A stretch of 64,000 nucleotides of DNA from Kribbella sp. CA-293567 (GTDB lineage Bacteria > Actinomycetota > Actinomycetes > Propionibacteriales > Kribbellaceae): assembly GCF_027627575.1 (NCBI RefSeq), contig NZ_CP114065.1, positions 1,240,001 through 1,304,000 on the forward strand, read 5' to 3'. The translations under genes and the position numbers were made by a program. Shown here one piece after another: positions 46,404 through 54,761 of this stretch. Each line of letters begins with the position of its first letter. The stretch's first letter is position 1. A model generated the notes under the pieces. That model was given only the letters and a program-made list of their open reading frames with translations, made no database searches and had not been told where the DNA came from.

Positions 46404-47228
46404 GTGATCTTCAGGGACCGCGGGATCGAGATCAAGACCCGCGAACAGATCATCTCCATGCGTGCGGCCGGCCTGGTCGTCGGCCGCACGCTGGAACTGC
46501 TCCGCGGCGAGGTGAAGCCCGGTGTCAGCACCGGTGACCTCGACGCGATCGCGGAGGACGCCATCCGTTCGGCGGGTGCGACGCCTTCGTTCAAGGGCTA
46601 CCACGGCTTCACCGGCTCCATCTGCGCGTCGGTGAACGAGGAGATCGTGCACGGCATCCCCGGTGACCGGGTACTGGCCGAAGGCGATCTGATCTCGATC
46701 GACTGTGGCGCGATCGTCGACGGCTGGCACGGCGACGCCGCCATCACGGTGCCGGTCGGCCAGGCCGCGCCGGAACTGCTCGAGCTGGCCAGGATCTGCG
46801 AGGAGTCGATGTGGCGTGGTTTCGCCGCCGCGTCGCTCGGTGGCCGGCTGACCGACATCTCGGCGGCCGTCGAAGGCTACGTGCGGGCCAACTCGGCGTA
46901 CGGGATCGTCGAGGACTTCGTCGGGCACGGGATCGGCTCGGCGATGCACCAGCCGCCGAACGTGCCGAACTTCGGCAAGGCCGGCAAGGGCCCGAAGCTG
47001 GTCGAGGGTCTCGCGCTCGCGGTCGAGCCGATGATCACGCTGGGCCGGCAGGACAACCACACGCTCGAGGACGACTGGACGGTCGTCACCGACGACGGTC
47101 TGGCCTCGGCCCACACCGAGCACACGTTCACGCTGACGCCGCAGGGCCCGTGGGTGCTGACCGCGCTCGACGGCGGCGAGGCCAAGCTCAAGGAACTCGG
47201 CGTCACCTTCGGTCCCCTCGCCGACTGA
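46404..47228 (+). CDS. map: methionine aminopeptidase, type I
   Basis: A 274-residue metalloenzyme that removes N-terminal Met. The metal ligands are recognisable: the two Asp of DCGAIVDGWHGDA (about 96-107), His in VGHGIGSAMHQPP, Glu in AVEPMITLG and Glu in EHTFTLTPQG. The GTG start is 9 nt after adk. Length is normal. Confidence 0.95.
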   Translation: MIFRDRGIEIKTREQIISMRAAGLVVGRTLELLRGEVKPGVSTGDLDAIAEDAIRSAGATPSFKGYHGFTGSICASVNEEIVHGIPGDRVLAEGDLISIDCGAIVDGWHGDAAITVPVGQAAPELLELARICEESMWRGFAAASLGGRLTDISAAVEGYVRANSAYGIVEDFVGHGIGSAMHQPPNVPNFGKAGKGPKLVEGLALAVEPMITLGRQDNHTLEDDWTVVTDDGLASAHTEHTFTLTPQGPWVLTALDGGEAKLKELGVTFGPLAD

Positions 47229-47282
47229 CTTAAGTCTCCGGGGGTCCGCCCATCGGGGGACGCAGGCGGTCCCTGGCTGAGG

Positions 47283-47288
47283 CACACT
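47283..47288 (+). promoter_or_regulatory. -10 element giving a leaderless DUF1707 mRNA
   Basis: CACACT ends 7 nt before the A of the ATG at 47295, placing the transcript start on the start codon. No ribosome-binding site precedes that ATG. Confidence 0.45.
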
Positions 47289-47294
47289 TGAGGC

Positions 47295-47750
47295 ATGCCC
47301 AGTCAGTACCAGCCACACCAGCGATTCACCGAGGCCGACCGCGAGAAGATCGCCGGGCGGTTGCGGGACGCCTTCGCCGACGGCCGGCTGGATCAGCCCG
47401 AGTTCTCCTCGCGGCTCGACCAGCTGTACGCCGTACAGACGTATGGCGAGCTGGAGCCGCTGGTGCGGGACCTGCCCCCGGTGCGGACTTACCAGACCCC
47501 CGCGGTCGTCCAGAACGCCACTCCCGCCCCGGCGCCCGGTGAGTTCCCCGAGCGGCAGCGGAGCAAGCAGGCAGAAAGCCACGGCCTGCGGAATCTCGGC
47601 GGTGGCTTCACCGGCGTGGTGGCCCTCAACGTGCTGATCTGGGGCGTCATCGGAGTGGCCAACGGCGGCAACTGGCCGCATTTCTGGCCGCTCTGGCTGC
47701 TCATCCCGTGGGCGATCATCGCCATGGGCCAGCTCGGAAAGCGACGTTGA
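47295..47750 (+). CDS. DUF1707 membrane protein
   Basis: A 151-residue protein. DUF1707 occupies residues 10-60 (FTEADREKIAGRLRDAFADG with LDQPEFSSRLDQLYAVQTYG), followed by a Pro/Gln-rich linker and two hydrophobic helices (about 103-122 and 128-145). DUF1707 proteins are common membrane proteins of actinobacteria with no settled function; some act near cell-envelope stress systems. It overlaps the next gene by 4 nt. Confidence 0.75.
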   Translation: MPSQYQPHQRFTEADREKIAGRLRDAFADGRLDQPEFSSRLDQLYAVQTYGELEPLVRDLPPVRTYQTPAVVQNATPAPAPGEFPERQRSKQAESHGLRNLGGGFTGVVALNVLIWGVIGVANGGNWPHFWPLWLLIPWAIIAMGQLGKRR

Positions 47751-48559
47751 CAGCGGCCCCGGTCAGTCGCCACCCCCGGCGTTTGCGGCTGAGGCCGGAC
47801 TGGGTGTGGCAACTGCGGCAGGGGTCGGCGCTGGTCTACGTCCTGTGGTTCGCGATCGCTGTCCCGCTGGCCATCATCGGTCTGCTGCTCGAACCGCGCT
47901 GGGTCGGCTGGCTGGTGCTGGGCTGGTTCCTGGTGCTGGTGCTCTGCACCGTGGCAGCACGACTGGCGGACAGGCGGCTGCGGCGAGCCTGGGCAGCGGC
48001 TGCGGAGCAGCTCGGCTGGGAGCTCGACGTGGCCGGGCCGACGGTGCTGGAGCGCTGGCCGTTCCCGCCGTTCAGCGCTGACCCCGAAGCCGAGGTCTTC
48101 GACGTCACCACTGGCCGGCATCGCGGTCGTGAACTGCTGACCGGCTGCTTCCGGCATCGGGTCGGCAGACGCCAACTGGGCTTCGACTTTCTCGACCTGG
48201 CCGTCGACCGGCCGTTGCCGCCGCTGCAGATCCTGCCGTCCTCGCTGGCGCCGGCCGCCGCGGCCAGCCTGCTGCCGATCAAGCTCGTCGTCGAGGGCTT
48301 GCCCAGCGCCTACCAACTCTTCAACGGCCGTGAGGATCTGGCGCTCCAAGTACTGCACCCACGGGCCGTCGAGGCCCTGGCGCAGGTCCCGCCGTTCGGC
48401 TTCAGCTGCGAGGGACGCCGCTTCGTCGTCATCCTGCCGGCCTACCGCGACACCGGTACGGCGCTCGCGCAGCTCGACGCGGCCTGCGACCTGCTCGACC
48501 TGATGCCGGAGCACGTCTGGCGAGCGGGCGAGCAGTGGCTGGCGACGAGACCCCTTTAG
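47747..48559 (+). CDS. unrecognised membrane protein
   Basis: A 270-residue protein I do not recognise. Two closely spaced hydrophobic helices (about 27-47 and 52-72, with YVLWFAIAVPLAIIGLLL) are followed by a 195-residue soluble part containing EQLGWELDVAGPTVLERW and LPIKLVVEGLP. TTG at 47747 is chosen because it overlaps the upstream stop; GTG at 47708 would extend it by 13 residues. It is probably co-expressed with the DUF1707 protein. Its stop overlaps the convergent gene by 4 nt. Confidence 0.6.
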   Translation: MTAAPVSRHPRRLRLRPDWVWQLRQGSALVYVLWFAIAVPLAIIGLLLEPRWVGWLVLGWFLVLVLCTVAARLADRRLRRAWAAAAEQLGWELDVAGPTVLERWPFPPFSADPEAEVFDVTTGRHRGRELLTGCFRHRVGRRQLGFDFLDLAVDRPLPPLQILPSSLAPAAAASLLPIKLVVEGLPSAYQLFNGREDLALQVLHPRAVEALAQVPPFGFSCEGRRFVVILPAYRDTGTALAQLDAACDLLDLMPEHVWRAGEQWLATRPL

Positions 48560-49425
48560 TTCTTGACGAGTAGCCGCACCAGGACGGCCATGTCCTCCTC
48601 ACCGTGGCCCTCGGCAACTGCGCGGTCGAGCAACTGCTGGATCGGCAGCAGCACCAGCGGATCCACCCCCTGGTCCTCGGACGCGTCGATGAAGTTGCCG
48701 AACGCTGCGGCCTGCATGGCGAGGTTGGAGCCGGCCGCACCCGGCGCCGCGCCGTACTCGAGCTCGTTGGCCATCGGCGTGACCGAGCCGAGCATCGCGG
48801 TCAGCCAAGGGACCAGCAACTCGGTGGCGAAGGCGGTCGGCGAGAGTTTCTCGCTGGAGACCATCGCGAGGGCGTGGGCGACGCCGCCGAACATGCCGTA
48901 CATCGCACTGAGCAGAGCCAGATCCTGCAGGGCGGCAAGACCGGCGTCGCTGCCGACGTACGTCGGTTTCGCCAGTACCGCGAGGTCATCGCGATGCTGC
49001 TCGAACGCTGCCGGCGAACCGCTGTAGAGGATGAAGGCGGCCGGTCCGCCGATCATCGCGGGAACGGCCATGATCCCGCCGTCCAGGTACTGCGCCCCTT
49101 GCTGCGCGGCCCATTCGGCGGCGCGACGGGCCTGAGCAGGCGTGCCGTTGGTGAGGTTGACGAGAGTCCGCCCGGACAGCTCAGGGGCGACGGGACCGAG
49201 CGAGTCGCGCACCGAGGCGTCGTCCAGCAGGCAGGTGACGAGCAACGGGCTCGCGGCGATCGCGTCGCCGATCGTCTTCGCCCGGACGGCGCCGAGGGCG
49301 TCGAGCTCGGGGGAGCGGCCGGGGGTGCGGTTCCAGACGGTGGCCGGGTGGCCGGCGGCCAGGAAGGTCCGGGCGAGGGCGGTCCCCATCGCGCCGAGAC
49401 CCAGGACGGTGACAGGAGTCTTCAT
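48556..49425 (-). CDS. NAD(P)-binding oxidoreductase, imine-reductase-like
   Basis: A 289-residue protein of the 6-phosphogluconate/hydroxyisobutyrate dehydrogenase superfamily. The Rossmann motif is GLGAMGTALARTF (9-21), then VWNRTPGR, where the Arg favours NADPH. The C-terminal helical domain has LAALQDLALLSAMYGMFGGV, similar to imine reductases. The natural substrate is unknown. It is divergent from an HxlR regulator across an 82-bp gap holding a palindrome, so it is probably the regulated target. Confidence 0.8.
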   Translation of the reverse strand: MKTPVTVLGLGAMGTALARTFLAAGHPATVWNRTPGRSPELDALGAVRAKTIGDAIAASPLLVTCLLDDASVRDSLGPVAPELSGRTLVNLTNGTPAQARRAAEWAAQQGAQYLDGGIMAVPAMIGGPAAFILYSGSPAAFEQHRDDLAVLAKPTYVGSDAGLAALQDLALLSAMYGMFGGVAHALAMVSSEKLSPTAFATELLVPWLTAMLGSVTPMANELEYGAAPGAAGSNLAMQAAAFGNFIDASEDQGVDPLVLLPIQQLLDRAVAEGHGEEDMAVLVRLLVKN

Positions 49426-49460
49426 GCGCCCCAGCCTTGTGCGCGACTGTAGTGTCGACA

Positions 49461-49485
49461 AGTACCTACTATTTTGTCAGGTACT
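49461..49485. promoter_or_regulatory. inverted-repeat operator between the oxidoreductase and HxlR genes
   Basis: AGTACCT (49461-49467) and AGGTACT (49479-49485) are perfect 7-bp arms separated by 11 bp. GTAC-centred repeats of this form are typical of HxlR-family sites. Its location between two divergent starts allows control of both. Confidence 0.6.
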
Positions 49486-49507
49486 CACCCATTGGTAAGG
49501 ATGAGCG

Positions 49508-49846
49508 ATGGCAGTGACGACGCCGTACACCTGCGGTCTGGACGCCGCGGCGGACGTGATCGGCGGGAAGTGGAAACCGCGCATCCTGTGGGCGCTGAGC
49601 CACGGCCCGCGCCGGTTCGGCGAGCTGCGCAAGGACGTCTCCGGGGTGACCGAGAAGATGCTGATCCAGCAGCTGCGCGAACTGGAGAGCCGGCGGATCG
49701 TCCACCGCGAGGTGTTCCACCAGGTTCCGCCCAAGGTCGAGTACTCTCTGACCACGCTCGGTGAATCACTCAACGTGGCGCTGCTCCCGCTGGACCGGTG
49801 GGGCGCCGACCACCTGACCGAGATCGAGGCCTCCCGCCCCTGCTGA
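49508..49846 (+). CDS. HxlR-family transcriptional regulator
   Basis: A 112-residue winged-helix regulator. The Cys in TPYTCGLDAA (residue 9), the core IGGKWKPRILWALSHGPRRF, then VTEKMLIQQLRELE and VPPKVEYSLTTLG define the family. The N-terminal Cys is the redox or electrophile sensor in HypR/QorR-like members; that use here is inference. AAGGA lies 6 nt upstream of the ATG. Confidence 0.88.
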   Translation: MAVTTPYTCGLDAAADVIGGKWKPRILWALSHGPRRFGELRKDVSGVTEKMLIQQLRELESRRIVHREVFHQVPPKVEYSLTTLGESLNVALLPLDRWGADHLTEIEASRPC

Positions 49847-49865
49847 GGGCGGTCCTGAGGCCCGA

Positions 49866-49896
49866 TTGGGTTTTTCCTGGGGGAGTGGCGTAAACT
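49866..49896 (+). promoter_or_regulatory. candidate promoter of infA-rpmJ
   Basis: TAAACT (49891-49896) is a strong -10. The nearest -35, TTGGGT (49866-49871), is at 19 bp. A leader of about 90 nt follows. Confidence 0.5.
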
Positions 49897-49992
49897 CTTT
49901 CCTTGGCCCTTCGTGGCCTCTTCTCGTGCTGCCCAGTGCGGCGCCGGAAGGCAGTACCACCATTCAGTTGTCGTCTACAGAAGTGCGAGGAC

Positions 49993-50214
49993 ATGCCCAA
50001 AAAAGAGGGAGTAATCGAACTCGAGGGCACCATCGTCGAGGCCCTGCCGAACGCGATGTTCCGTGTTGAGCTGTCCAACGGGCACAAGGTGCTCGCGCAC
50101 ATCAGCGGCAAGATGAGGCAGCACTACATCCGGATCCTCCCCGAGGATCGGGTCGTCGTGGAGCTGTCGCCGTACGACCTCACCCGGGGTCGCATCGTCT
50201 ACCGGTACAAGTAA
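49993..50214 (+). CDS. infA: translation initiation factor IF-1
   Basis: A 73-residue OB-fold factor that occupies the ribosomal A site during initiation. [20 protein letters not shown] through RGRIVYRYK is the standard frame. In-frame sequence upstream belongs to the leader. The start follows GCGAGGAC. Confidence 0.98.
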   Translation: MPKKEGVIELEGTIVEALPNAMFRVELSNGHKVLAHISGKMRQHYIRILPEDRVVVELSPYDLTRGRIVYRYK

Positions 50215-50243
50215 CCAAGCCACCTGTCGAAGAAAGAAGCTCG

Positions 50244-50357
50244 ATGAAGGTCAATCCGAGCGTCAAGAAGATCTGCGACAAGTGCAAGGTGATCCGCCGT
50301 CACGGCCGGGTCATGGTGATCTGCGAGAACCCGCGGCACAAGCAGCGGCAAGGCTGA
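50244..50357 (+). CDS. rpmJ: 50S ribosomal protein L36 (bL36)
   Basis: A 37-residue zinc-binding protein. [19 protein letters not shown] then [11 protein letters not shown] gives the Cx2C...Cx4H zinc site of the C+ form. It lies 29 nt after infA with AAGAAAGAAG upstream. Confidence 0.97.
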   Translation: MKVNPSVKKICDKCKVIRRHGRVMVICENPRHKQRQG

Positions 50358-50459
50358 TCCAGCCCCACTCGCGTTTCCTGCACTTTCGCACCACAACAGC
50401 GCGCACGCTCGTCCAGCACCGCACCAAGCTGGATGCTGCCCCCGGAACAGAGGCCGGGG

Positions 50460-50494
50460 CCTTGCCGGTGATCAACTCACCGAGGCGGGCAAGG
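50460..50494 (+). promoter_or_regulatory. structured leader segment upstream of rpsM
   Basis: CCTTGCC (50460-50466) pairs with GGCAAGG (50488-50494), and GGTGA (50467-50471) stacks directly on it to pair with TCACC (50477-50481), leaving a 6-nt bulge on the 3' side. It lies in the 183-nt gap between rpmJ and rpsM, 46 nt before the rpsM start. It may be a ribosomal-protein binding site; I see no good promoter in the gap. Confidence 0.45.
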
Positions 50495-50540
50495 ACGCGG
50501 CGCGCCACCACACCTCTGCCGACGAAAGGAACACCGCCAC

Positions 50541-50912
50541 ATGGCACGCCTCGTAGGAGTCGACCTGCCGCGCGACAAGCGCATCGAGGTCGCTCTCACC
50601 TACATCTTCGGTGTAGGTCGCACTCGCGCCCTGAAGACGCTCGAAGCCACCGGCATCTCCGGTGACAAGCGCGTCCACGAACTGGGCGACGAGGAGCTGG
50701 TCAAGCTCCGGGACTGGATCGAAGGCAACTACAAGATCGAAGGTGACCTCCGTCGTGAGGTGACTGCGGACATCCGCCGCAAGATCGAGATCGGGTCGTA
50801 CCAGGGTCGCCGGCACCGCAGCGGCCTGCCGGTGCGTGGTCAGCGCACGCGGACCAACGCCCGCAGCCGTAAGGGTCGTCGCAAGGCGATCGCCGGCAAG
50901 AAGAAGAAGTGA
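50541..50912 (+). CDS. rpsM: 30S ribosomal protein S13 (uS13)
   Basis: A 123-residue head protein contacting the P-site tRNA and 50S subunit. It starts [20 protein letters not shown] and has the C-terminal [20 protein letters not shown]. Length is normal. Confidence 0.97.
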   Translation: MARLVGVDLPRDKRIEVALTYIFGVGRTRALKTLEATGISGDKRVHELGDEELVKLRDWIEGNYKIEGDLRREVTADIRRKIEIGSYQGRRHRSGLPVRGQRTRTNARSRKGRRKAIAGKKKK

Positions 50913-50950
50913 CCCGGATGACCGTCGACCACTCCAGGAGTATCTGACCT

Positions 50951-51358
50951 ATGCCTCCCAAGAGCCGCACCGCGGCCGGCGCGAAGAAGGTGCGCCGCAA
51001 GGAGAAGAAGAACGTGGCCGTCGGCCACGCGCACATCAAGAGCACGTTCAACAACACGATCGTGACGATCACCGATCCGACCGGCGCGGTCATCTCGTGG
51101 GCCTCCGCCGGCACCGTCGGCTTCAAGGGTTCGCGCAAGTCGACCCCGTTCGCCGCGCAGATGGCCGCCGAGGCGGCCGGCCGGCGCGCGATGGAGCACG
51201 GCATGAAGAAGATCGACGTCTTCGTCAAGGGCCCCGGCTCCGGCCGTGAGACCGCGATCCGTTCGCTGGGTGCGGTCGGCCTCGAGGTCGGCACCATCCA
51301 GGACGTCACCCCGACCGCCCACAACGGCTGCCGCCCTCCCAAGCGGCGCCGGGTCTGA
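50951..51358 (+). CDS. rpsK: 30S ribosomal protein S11 (uS11)
   Basis: A 135-residue platform protein. The core has [20 protein letters not shown] and ends [18 protein letters not shown] basic 20-residue N-terminus is typical. Confidence 0.97.
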   Translation: MPPKSRTAAGAKKVRRKEKKNVAVGHAHIKSTFNNTIVTITDPTGAVISWASAGTVGFKGSRKSTPFAAQMAAEAAGRRAMEHGMKKIDVFVKGPGSGRETAIRSLGAVGLEVGTIQDVTPTAHNGCRPPKRRRV

Positions 51359-51383
51359 TCCAGAGAGAGGCAGGTAGCTAACA

Positions 51384-51992
51384 ATGGCCCGTTACACCGG
51401 ACCCATGACCAAGAAGTCGCGCCGTCTCGGGGTCGACCTCGTCGGTGGCGACAAGGCGTTCGAGCGTCGTCCGTACCCCCCGGGTATGCACGGCCGCGGC
51501 CGTCCCAAGGAGAGCGAGTACCTGCTCCAGCTTCGTGAGAAGCAGAAGGCTCGTTACGCCTACGGCGTGCTCGAGAAGCAGTTCAGCCTGTACTACAAGG
51601 AGGCCTCGCGCCGTCCTGGTAAGACCGGTGACAACCTGCTGATCATCCTCGAGTCCCGCCTCGACAACGTCGTCTACCGCGCCGGCCTGGCCCGGACCCG
51701 TCGGCAGGCGCGTCAGCTCGTCGTACACGGTCACTTCACCGTGAACGGCATCAAGGTGAACATCCCGTCGTACCGCGTTTCGGCGCACGACGTGATCGAC
51801 GTCCGGCCGAAGTCGGTCGAGATGACGCCGTTCATCATCGCCAGGGAGACCCACTCCGAGCGAGTGGTTCCGGCCTGGCTCGAGGCGCTGCCCGAGCGGC
51901 TGCGGATCCTCGTGCACCAGCTGCCCACCCGGGCACAGATCGACACCCAGGTCGCCGAGCACCTGATCGTCGAGCTCTACTCGAAGAACTGA
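51384..51992 (+). CDS. rpsD: 30S ribosomal protein S4 (uS4)
   Basis: A 202-residue assembly initiator for the 16S 5' domain and, in E. coli, repressor of the alpha operon. It starts MARYTGPMTKKSRRLGVDL and carries the S4 domain with RQARQLVVHGHFTVNG. It is a zinc-independent form, since no N-terminal Cys cluster is present. Confidence 0.97.
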   Translation: MARYTGPMTKKSRRLGVDLVGGDKAFERRPYPPGMHGRGRPKESEYLLQLREKQKARYAYGVLEKQFSLYYKEASRRPGKTGDNLLIILESRLDNVVYRAGLARTRRQARQLVVHGHFTVNGIKVNIPSYRVSAHDVIDVRPKSVEMTPFIIARETHSERVVPAWLEALPERLRILVHQLPTRAQIDTQVAEHLIVELYSKN

Positions 51993-51993
51993 T

Positions 51994-52034
51994 CCTGTCC
52001 CCGCCGGCGGCTTCCGGGCTGCCGGCGGGGCAGG
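51994..52034 (+). terminator. strong hairpin between rpsD and rpoA
   Basis: CCTGTCCCCGCCGGC (51994-52008) pairs with GCCGGCGGGGCAGG (52021-52034) with a one-base bulge. It may partly terminate or stabilise transcripts ahead of rpoA. The sequence TCGTTTCTTC follows. Confidence 0.5.
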
Positions 52035-52096
52035 TCGTTTCTTCACTCTGCGACCTCAAATAGTGGTCGTCGCGGAACTAGAAGGAAGAATAGAAA

Positions 52097-53122
52097 GTGC
52101 TTATTGCGCAGCGTCCCACCCTGGCCGAAGAGGTCGTCGACGAGCACCGCTCGCGGTTCGTGATCGAGCCGCTGGAGCCGGGCTTCGGTTACACCCTCGG
52201 CAACTCCATCCGCCGTACCCTGCTGTCGTCCATCCCGGGCGCGGCGGTGACCAGCATCAAGGTCGACGGGGTACTGCACGAGTTCTCCACCGTCGCCGGG
52301 GTGAAGGAGGACGCCACCCAGCTGATCCTGAACCTCAAGGACCTGGTCGTCTCCTCCGAGCACGACGAGCCCGTCACCATGTACCTGCGCAAGCAGGGCC
52401 CCGGTGACGTCACCGCCGCCGACATCGCGCCGCCGGCCGGTGTCGAGGTGCACAACCCGGACCTGAAGATCGCCACCCTGAACGAGAAGGGCCGGCTCGA
52501 GATGGAGCTGGTCGTCGAGCGCGGTCGCGGCTACGTCTCCGCGGTCCAGAACAAGTCCGCGGACGCCGAGATCGGCCGGATGCCGGTCGACTCGATCTAC
52601 TCCCCGGTCCTGAAGGTCACCTACAAGGTCGAGGCGACCCGGGTCGAGCAGCGCACCGACTTCGACCGTCTCGTCGTGGACGTCGAGACCAAGCCGTCGA
52701 TGCTGCCCCGCGACGCCGTCGCGTCGGCCGGTAAGACCCTGGTCGAGCTGTTCGGTCTGGCCCGTGAGCTGAACGTCGAGGCCGAGGGCATCGACATCGG
52801 CCCGTCGCCGGTCGACGAGCAGATGGCGGCCGACCTGGCGCTGCCGGTCGAGGACCTGCAGCTGACCGTCCGGTCCTACAACTGCCTCAAGCGTGAGGGC
52901 ATCCACACCGTGGGTGAACTGATCTCGCGCAGCGAGCAGGACCTGCTGGACATCCGCAACTTCGGCTCCAAGTCGATCGACGAGGTCAAGCTGAAGCTGG
53001 CCGAGATGGGCCTGTCGCTGAAGGACTCGCCCCCCGGCTTCGACCTGCGCGCCGCCGCTGAGGCCTATGGCGACGACGCCGAGGACGAGGACGAGAGCTT
53101 CGCCGAGACCGAGCAGTACTGA
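52097..53122 (+). CDS. rpoA: DNA-directed RNA polymerase alpha subunit
   Basis: A 341-residue subunit that dimerises to start RNA polymerase assembly. The N-terminal domain has [20 protein letters not shown]. The C-terminal domain (about 245-310) has the DNA- and activator-contacting helices [20 protein letters not shown] and [18 protein letters not shown]. An acidic tail ends the protein. GTG start after GAAGGAAGAA. Confidence 0.98.
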   Translation: MLIAQRPTLAEEVVDEHRSRFVIEPLEPGFGYTLGNSIRRTLLSSIPGAAVTSIKVDGVLHEFSTVAGVKEDATQLILNLKDLVVSSEHDEPVTMYLRKQGPGDVTAADIAPPAGVEVHNPDLKIATLNEKGRLEMELVVERGRGYVSAVQNKSADAEIGRMPVDSIYSPVLKVTYKVEATRVEQRTDFDRLVVDVETKPSMLPRDAVASAGKTLVELFGLARELNVEAEGIDIGPSPVDEQMAADLALPVEDLQLTVRSYNCLKREGIHTVGELISRSEQDLLDIRNFGSKSIDEVKLKLAEMGLSLKDSPPGFDLRAAAEAYGDDAEDEDESFAETEQY

Positions 53123-53181
53123 GCTAGCAAGGCCCATCCAAGGCCCTCACCCGGGCCTGAGATTTCCTGGAGTAAAGAGAG

Positions 53182-53883
53182 ATGCCTACCCCTACCAAGG
53201 GATACCGCCTCGGCGGCAGCGCGGCGCACCAGAAGCTGATCCTCAGCAACCTGGCCACCTCGCTGTTCGAGCACGGTGCCATCACCACCACCGCGACCAA
53301 GGCCAAGCGCCTGCAGCCGCTGGCGGAGTCGCTGATCACCAAGGCCAAGCGCGGTGACCTGAGCTCGCGCCGTGAGGTGATGAAGCGCATTCGCGACAAG
53401 TCCGTCGTGCACGTGCTGTTCACCGAGATCGGCGAGCGGTACTCCGACCGTCCGGGCGGCTACACCCGGATCATCAAGCTCGGCCCCCGCAAGGGCGACA
53501 ACGCCCCCATGGTGAAGATCGAGCTGGTCGAGGCGATGGCGGACTCGCCGAAGGCCAAGGCCGCGGCGAAGAAGGCCGCTCCGGCCAAGAAGGCGACCGC
53601 GAAGAAGGCGGCCGCCGCCGACGAGACCACCGCTGACGAGACTCCGGCCGCCGATGCCGCGGTCCAGGATGTCGTGGCCGGCAAGTTCGAGGGCTCGGCC
53701 GCCCCGCTGGACGGCGGCGCCGCTCCCGAGGGTTACGACATCAAGGGCAACGAGAACTCGATGAAGTACCACACCACCGAGTCGCCCTGGTACGACCAGA
53801 CCGAGGCCGAGGTCTGGTTCAAGACCGAGGAGGCCGCCGCGGCGGCCGGCTTCACCAAGGCCGGCGAGACCGAGGACAAGTAA
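53182..53883 (+). CDS. rplQ: 50S ribosomal protein L17 (bL17) with a long sunset-like C-terminal extension
   Basis: A 233-residue protein; the usual bL17 core is residues 1-118 ([20 protein letters not shown] ... KIELV). A Lys/Ala/Pro stretch (about 119-145) and an Ala/Asp/Thr stretch lead to a conserved-looking C-terminal module (about 184-223): [12 protein letters not shown], then [13 protein letters not shown] and EEAAAAAGF. This pattern matches what is called a sunset domain in actinobacterial proteins; its function is not established. The E. coli protein has 127 residues. A strong terminator follows. Confidence 0.93.
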   Translation: MPTPTKGYRLGGSAAHQKLILSNLATSLFEHGAITTTATKAKRLQPLAESLITKAKRGDLSSRREVMKRIRDKSVVHVLFTEIGERYSDRPGGYTRIIKLGPRKGDNAPMVKIELVEAMADSPKAKAAAKKAAPAKKATAKKAAAADETTADETPAADAAVQDVVAGKFEGSAAPLDGGAAPEGYDIKGNENSMKYHTTESPWYDQTEAEVWFKTEEAAAAAGFTKAGETEDK

Positions 53884-53896
53884 CACCTGTCGTCCG

Positions 53897-53932
53897 GCAG
53901 CGCCCCTTCGCTTTCGAGCGGAGGGGCGCTGC
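53897..53932 (+). terminator. terminator of the alpha operon
   Basis: GCAGCGCCCC (53897-53906) pairs perfectly with GGGGCGCTGC (53923-53932); the 16-nt loop can fold further (CGCT/AGCG). No T-tract. Confidence 0.65.
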
Positions 53933-53936
53933 TGCG

Positions 53937-53943
53937 TTAGATT
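53937..53943 (+). promoter_or_regulatory. -10 element of truA, probable leaderless start
   Basis: TTAGATT contains TTAGAT (53937-53942) and TAGATT (53938-53943), 5-6 nt ahead of the GTG at 53949. There is no ribosome-binding site in between. Confidence 0.45.
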
Positions 53944-53948
53944 GCCCT

Positions 53949-54761
53949 GTGCGCTGGCGGATCGATCTCAGGTATGACGGCACCGAATTCCACGGCTGGG
54001 CCCGGCAGGAGGGCCTCAGGACCGTTCAGGGGGTGCTCGAACAGTCGCTCGCCGTCGTTCTGCGGCAACGAGAGCTCCCATCGGTGACCTGTGCCGGCCG
54101 GACCGACACCGGCGTCCACGCCAGAGGGCAGGTCGTGCACGTCTGGCTGCCCGAGGGCCTGGTCGCCAGGAACCTGGTGCACCGGCTCAACGGCGTACTG
54201 CCGGACGACGTGTGGGTCTCTGGCGCCCGGGAGGCCGCTGAAGGCTTCGACGCCCGCTTCTCGGCCCTGTGGCGCCGCTACGTCTACCGGATCTGCGACG
54301 ACAACGTCGCGAAGGACCCCCTGACCAGGAACCACGTACTGCGGGTCCTCCAGCCGCTCGATGTGGACCGGATGAACGAGGCGTCGGCTCGATTGCTCGG
54401 CGAGCACGACTTCGCCGCCTTCTGCCGGCGCCGGGTGGGCGCGAGCACAGTACGCACCCTGCAGGAGTTCAGTTGGCGTCGTACGGCGCCGGGGCTGGTC
54501 GAGGCGACCGTGATCGCCGATGCGTTCTGCCACTCGATGGTGCGGGCGCTGGTGGGATCGATCGTCCCGGTGGGGGACGGACGGCGTGGGCCGGACTGGC
54601 CGGCCACCGTGCTCGCCGGGAAGGTCCGGGACTCGGCAGTGACCGTGCTGCCCGCTCATGGGCTCACCCTGGAAGAAGTGCGGTACCCAGCAGACGACCA
54701 ACTGGCAGCGCGGGCCACAGAGGCCCGCAACGTCAGAGGAGAGGTGCACACGCGTGGCTGA
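53949..54761 (+). CDS. truA: tRNA pseudouridine synthase A
   Basis: A 270-residue enzyme that makes pseudouridine at tRNA positions 38-40. The catalytic Asp is in [14 protein letters not shown] (about 50-63). The start [20 protein letters not shown] and the later [11 protein letters not shown] are family features. It sits after rplQ, as in many bacteria, and overlaps the methyltransferase gene by 8 nt. Confidence 0.95.
   Translation: MRWRIDLRYDGTEFHGWARQEGLRTVQGVLEQSLAVVLRQRELPSVTCAGRTDTGVHARGQVVHVWLPEGLVARNLVHRLNGVLPDDVWVSGAREAAEGFDARFSALWRRYVYRICDDNVAKDPLTRNHVLRVLQPLDVDRMNEASARLLGEHDFAAFCRRRVGASTVRTLQEFSWRRTAPGLVEATVIADAFCHSMVRALVGSIVPVGDGRRGPDWPATVLAGKVRDSAVTVLPAHGLTLEEVRYPADDQLAARATEARNVRGEVHTRG

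Noticed and set aside
50282..50665. 127-codon frame across rpmJ, the leader and rpsM
   Set aside because: It overlaps two certain ribosomal genes out of frame, and the translation is Arg/Thr/Pro-rich noise.
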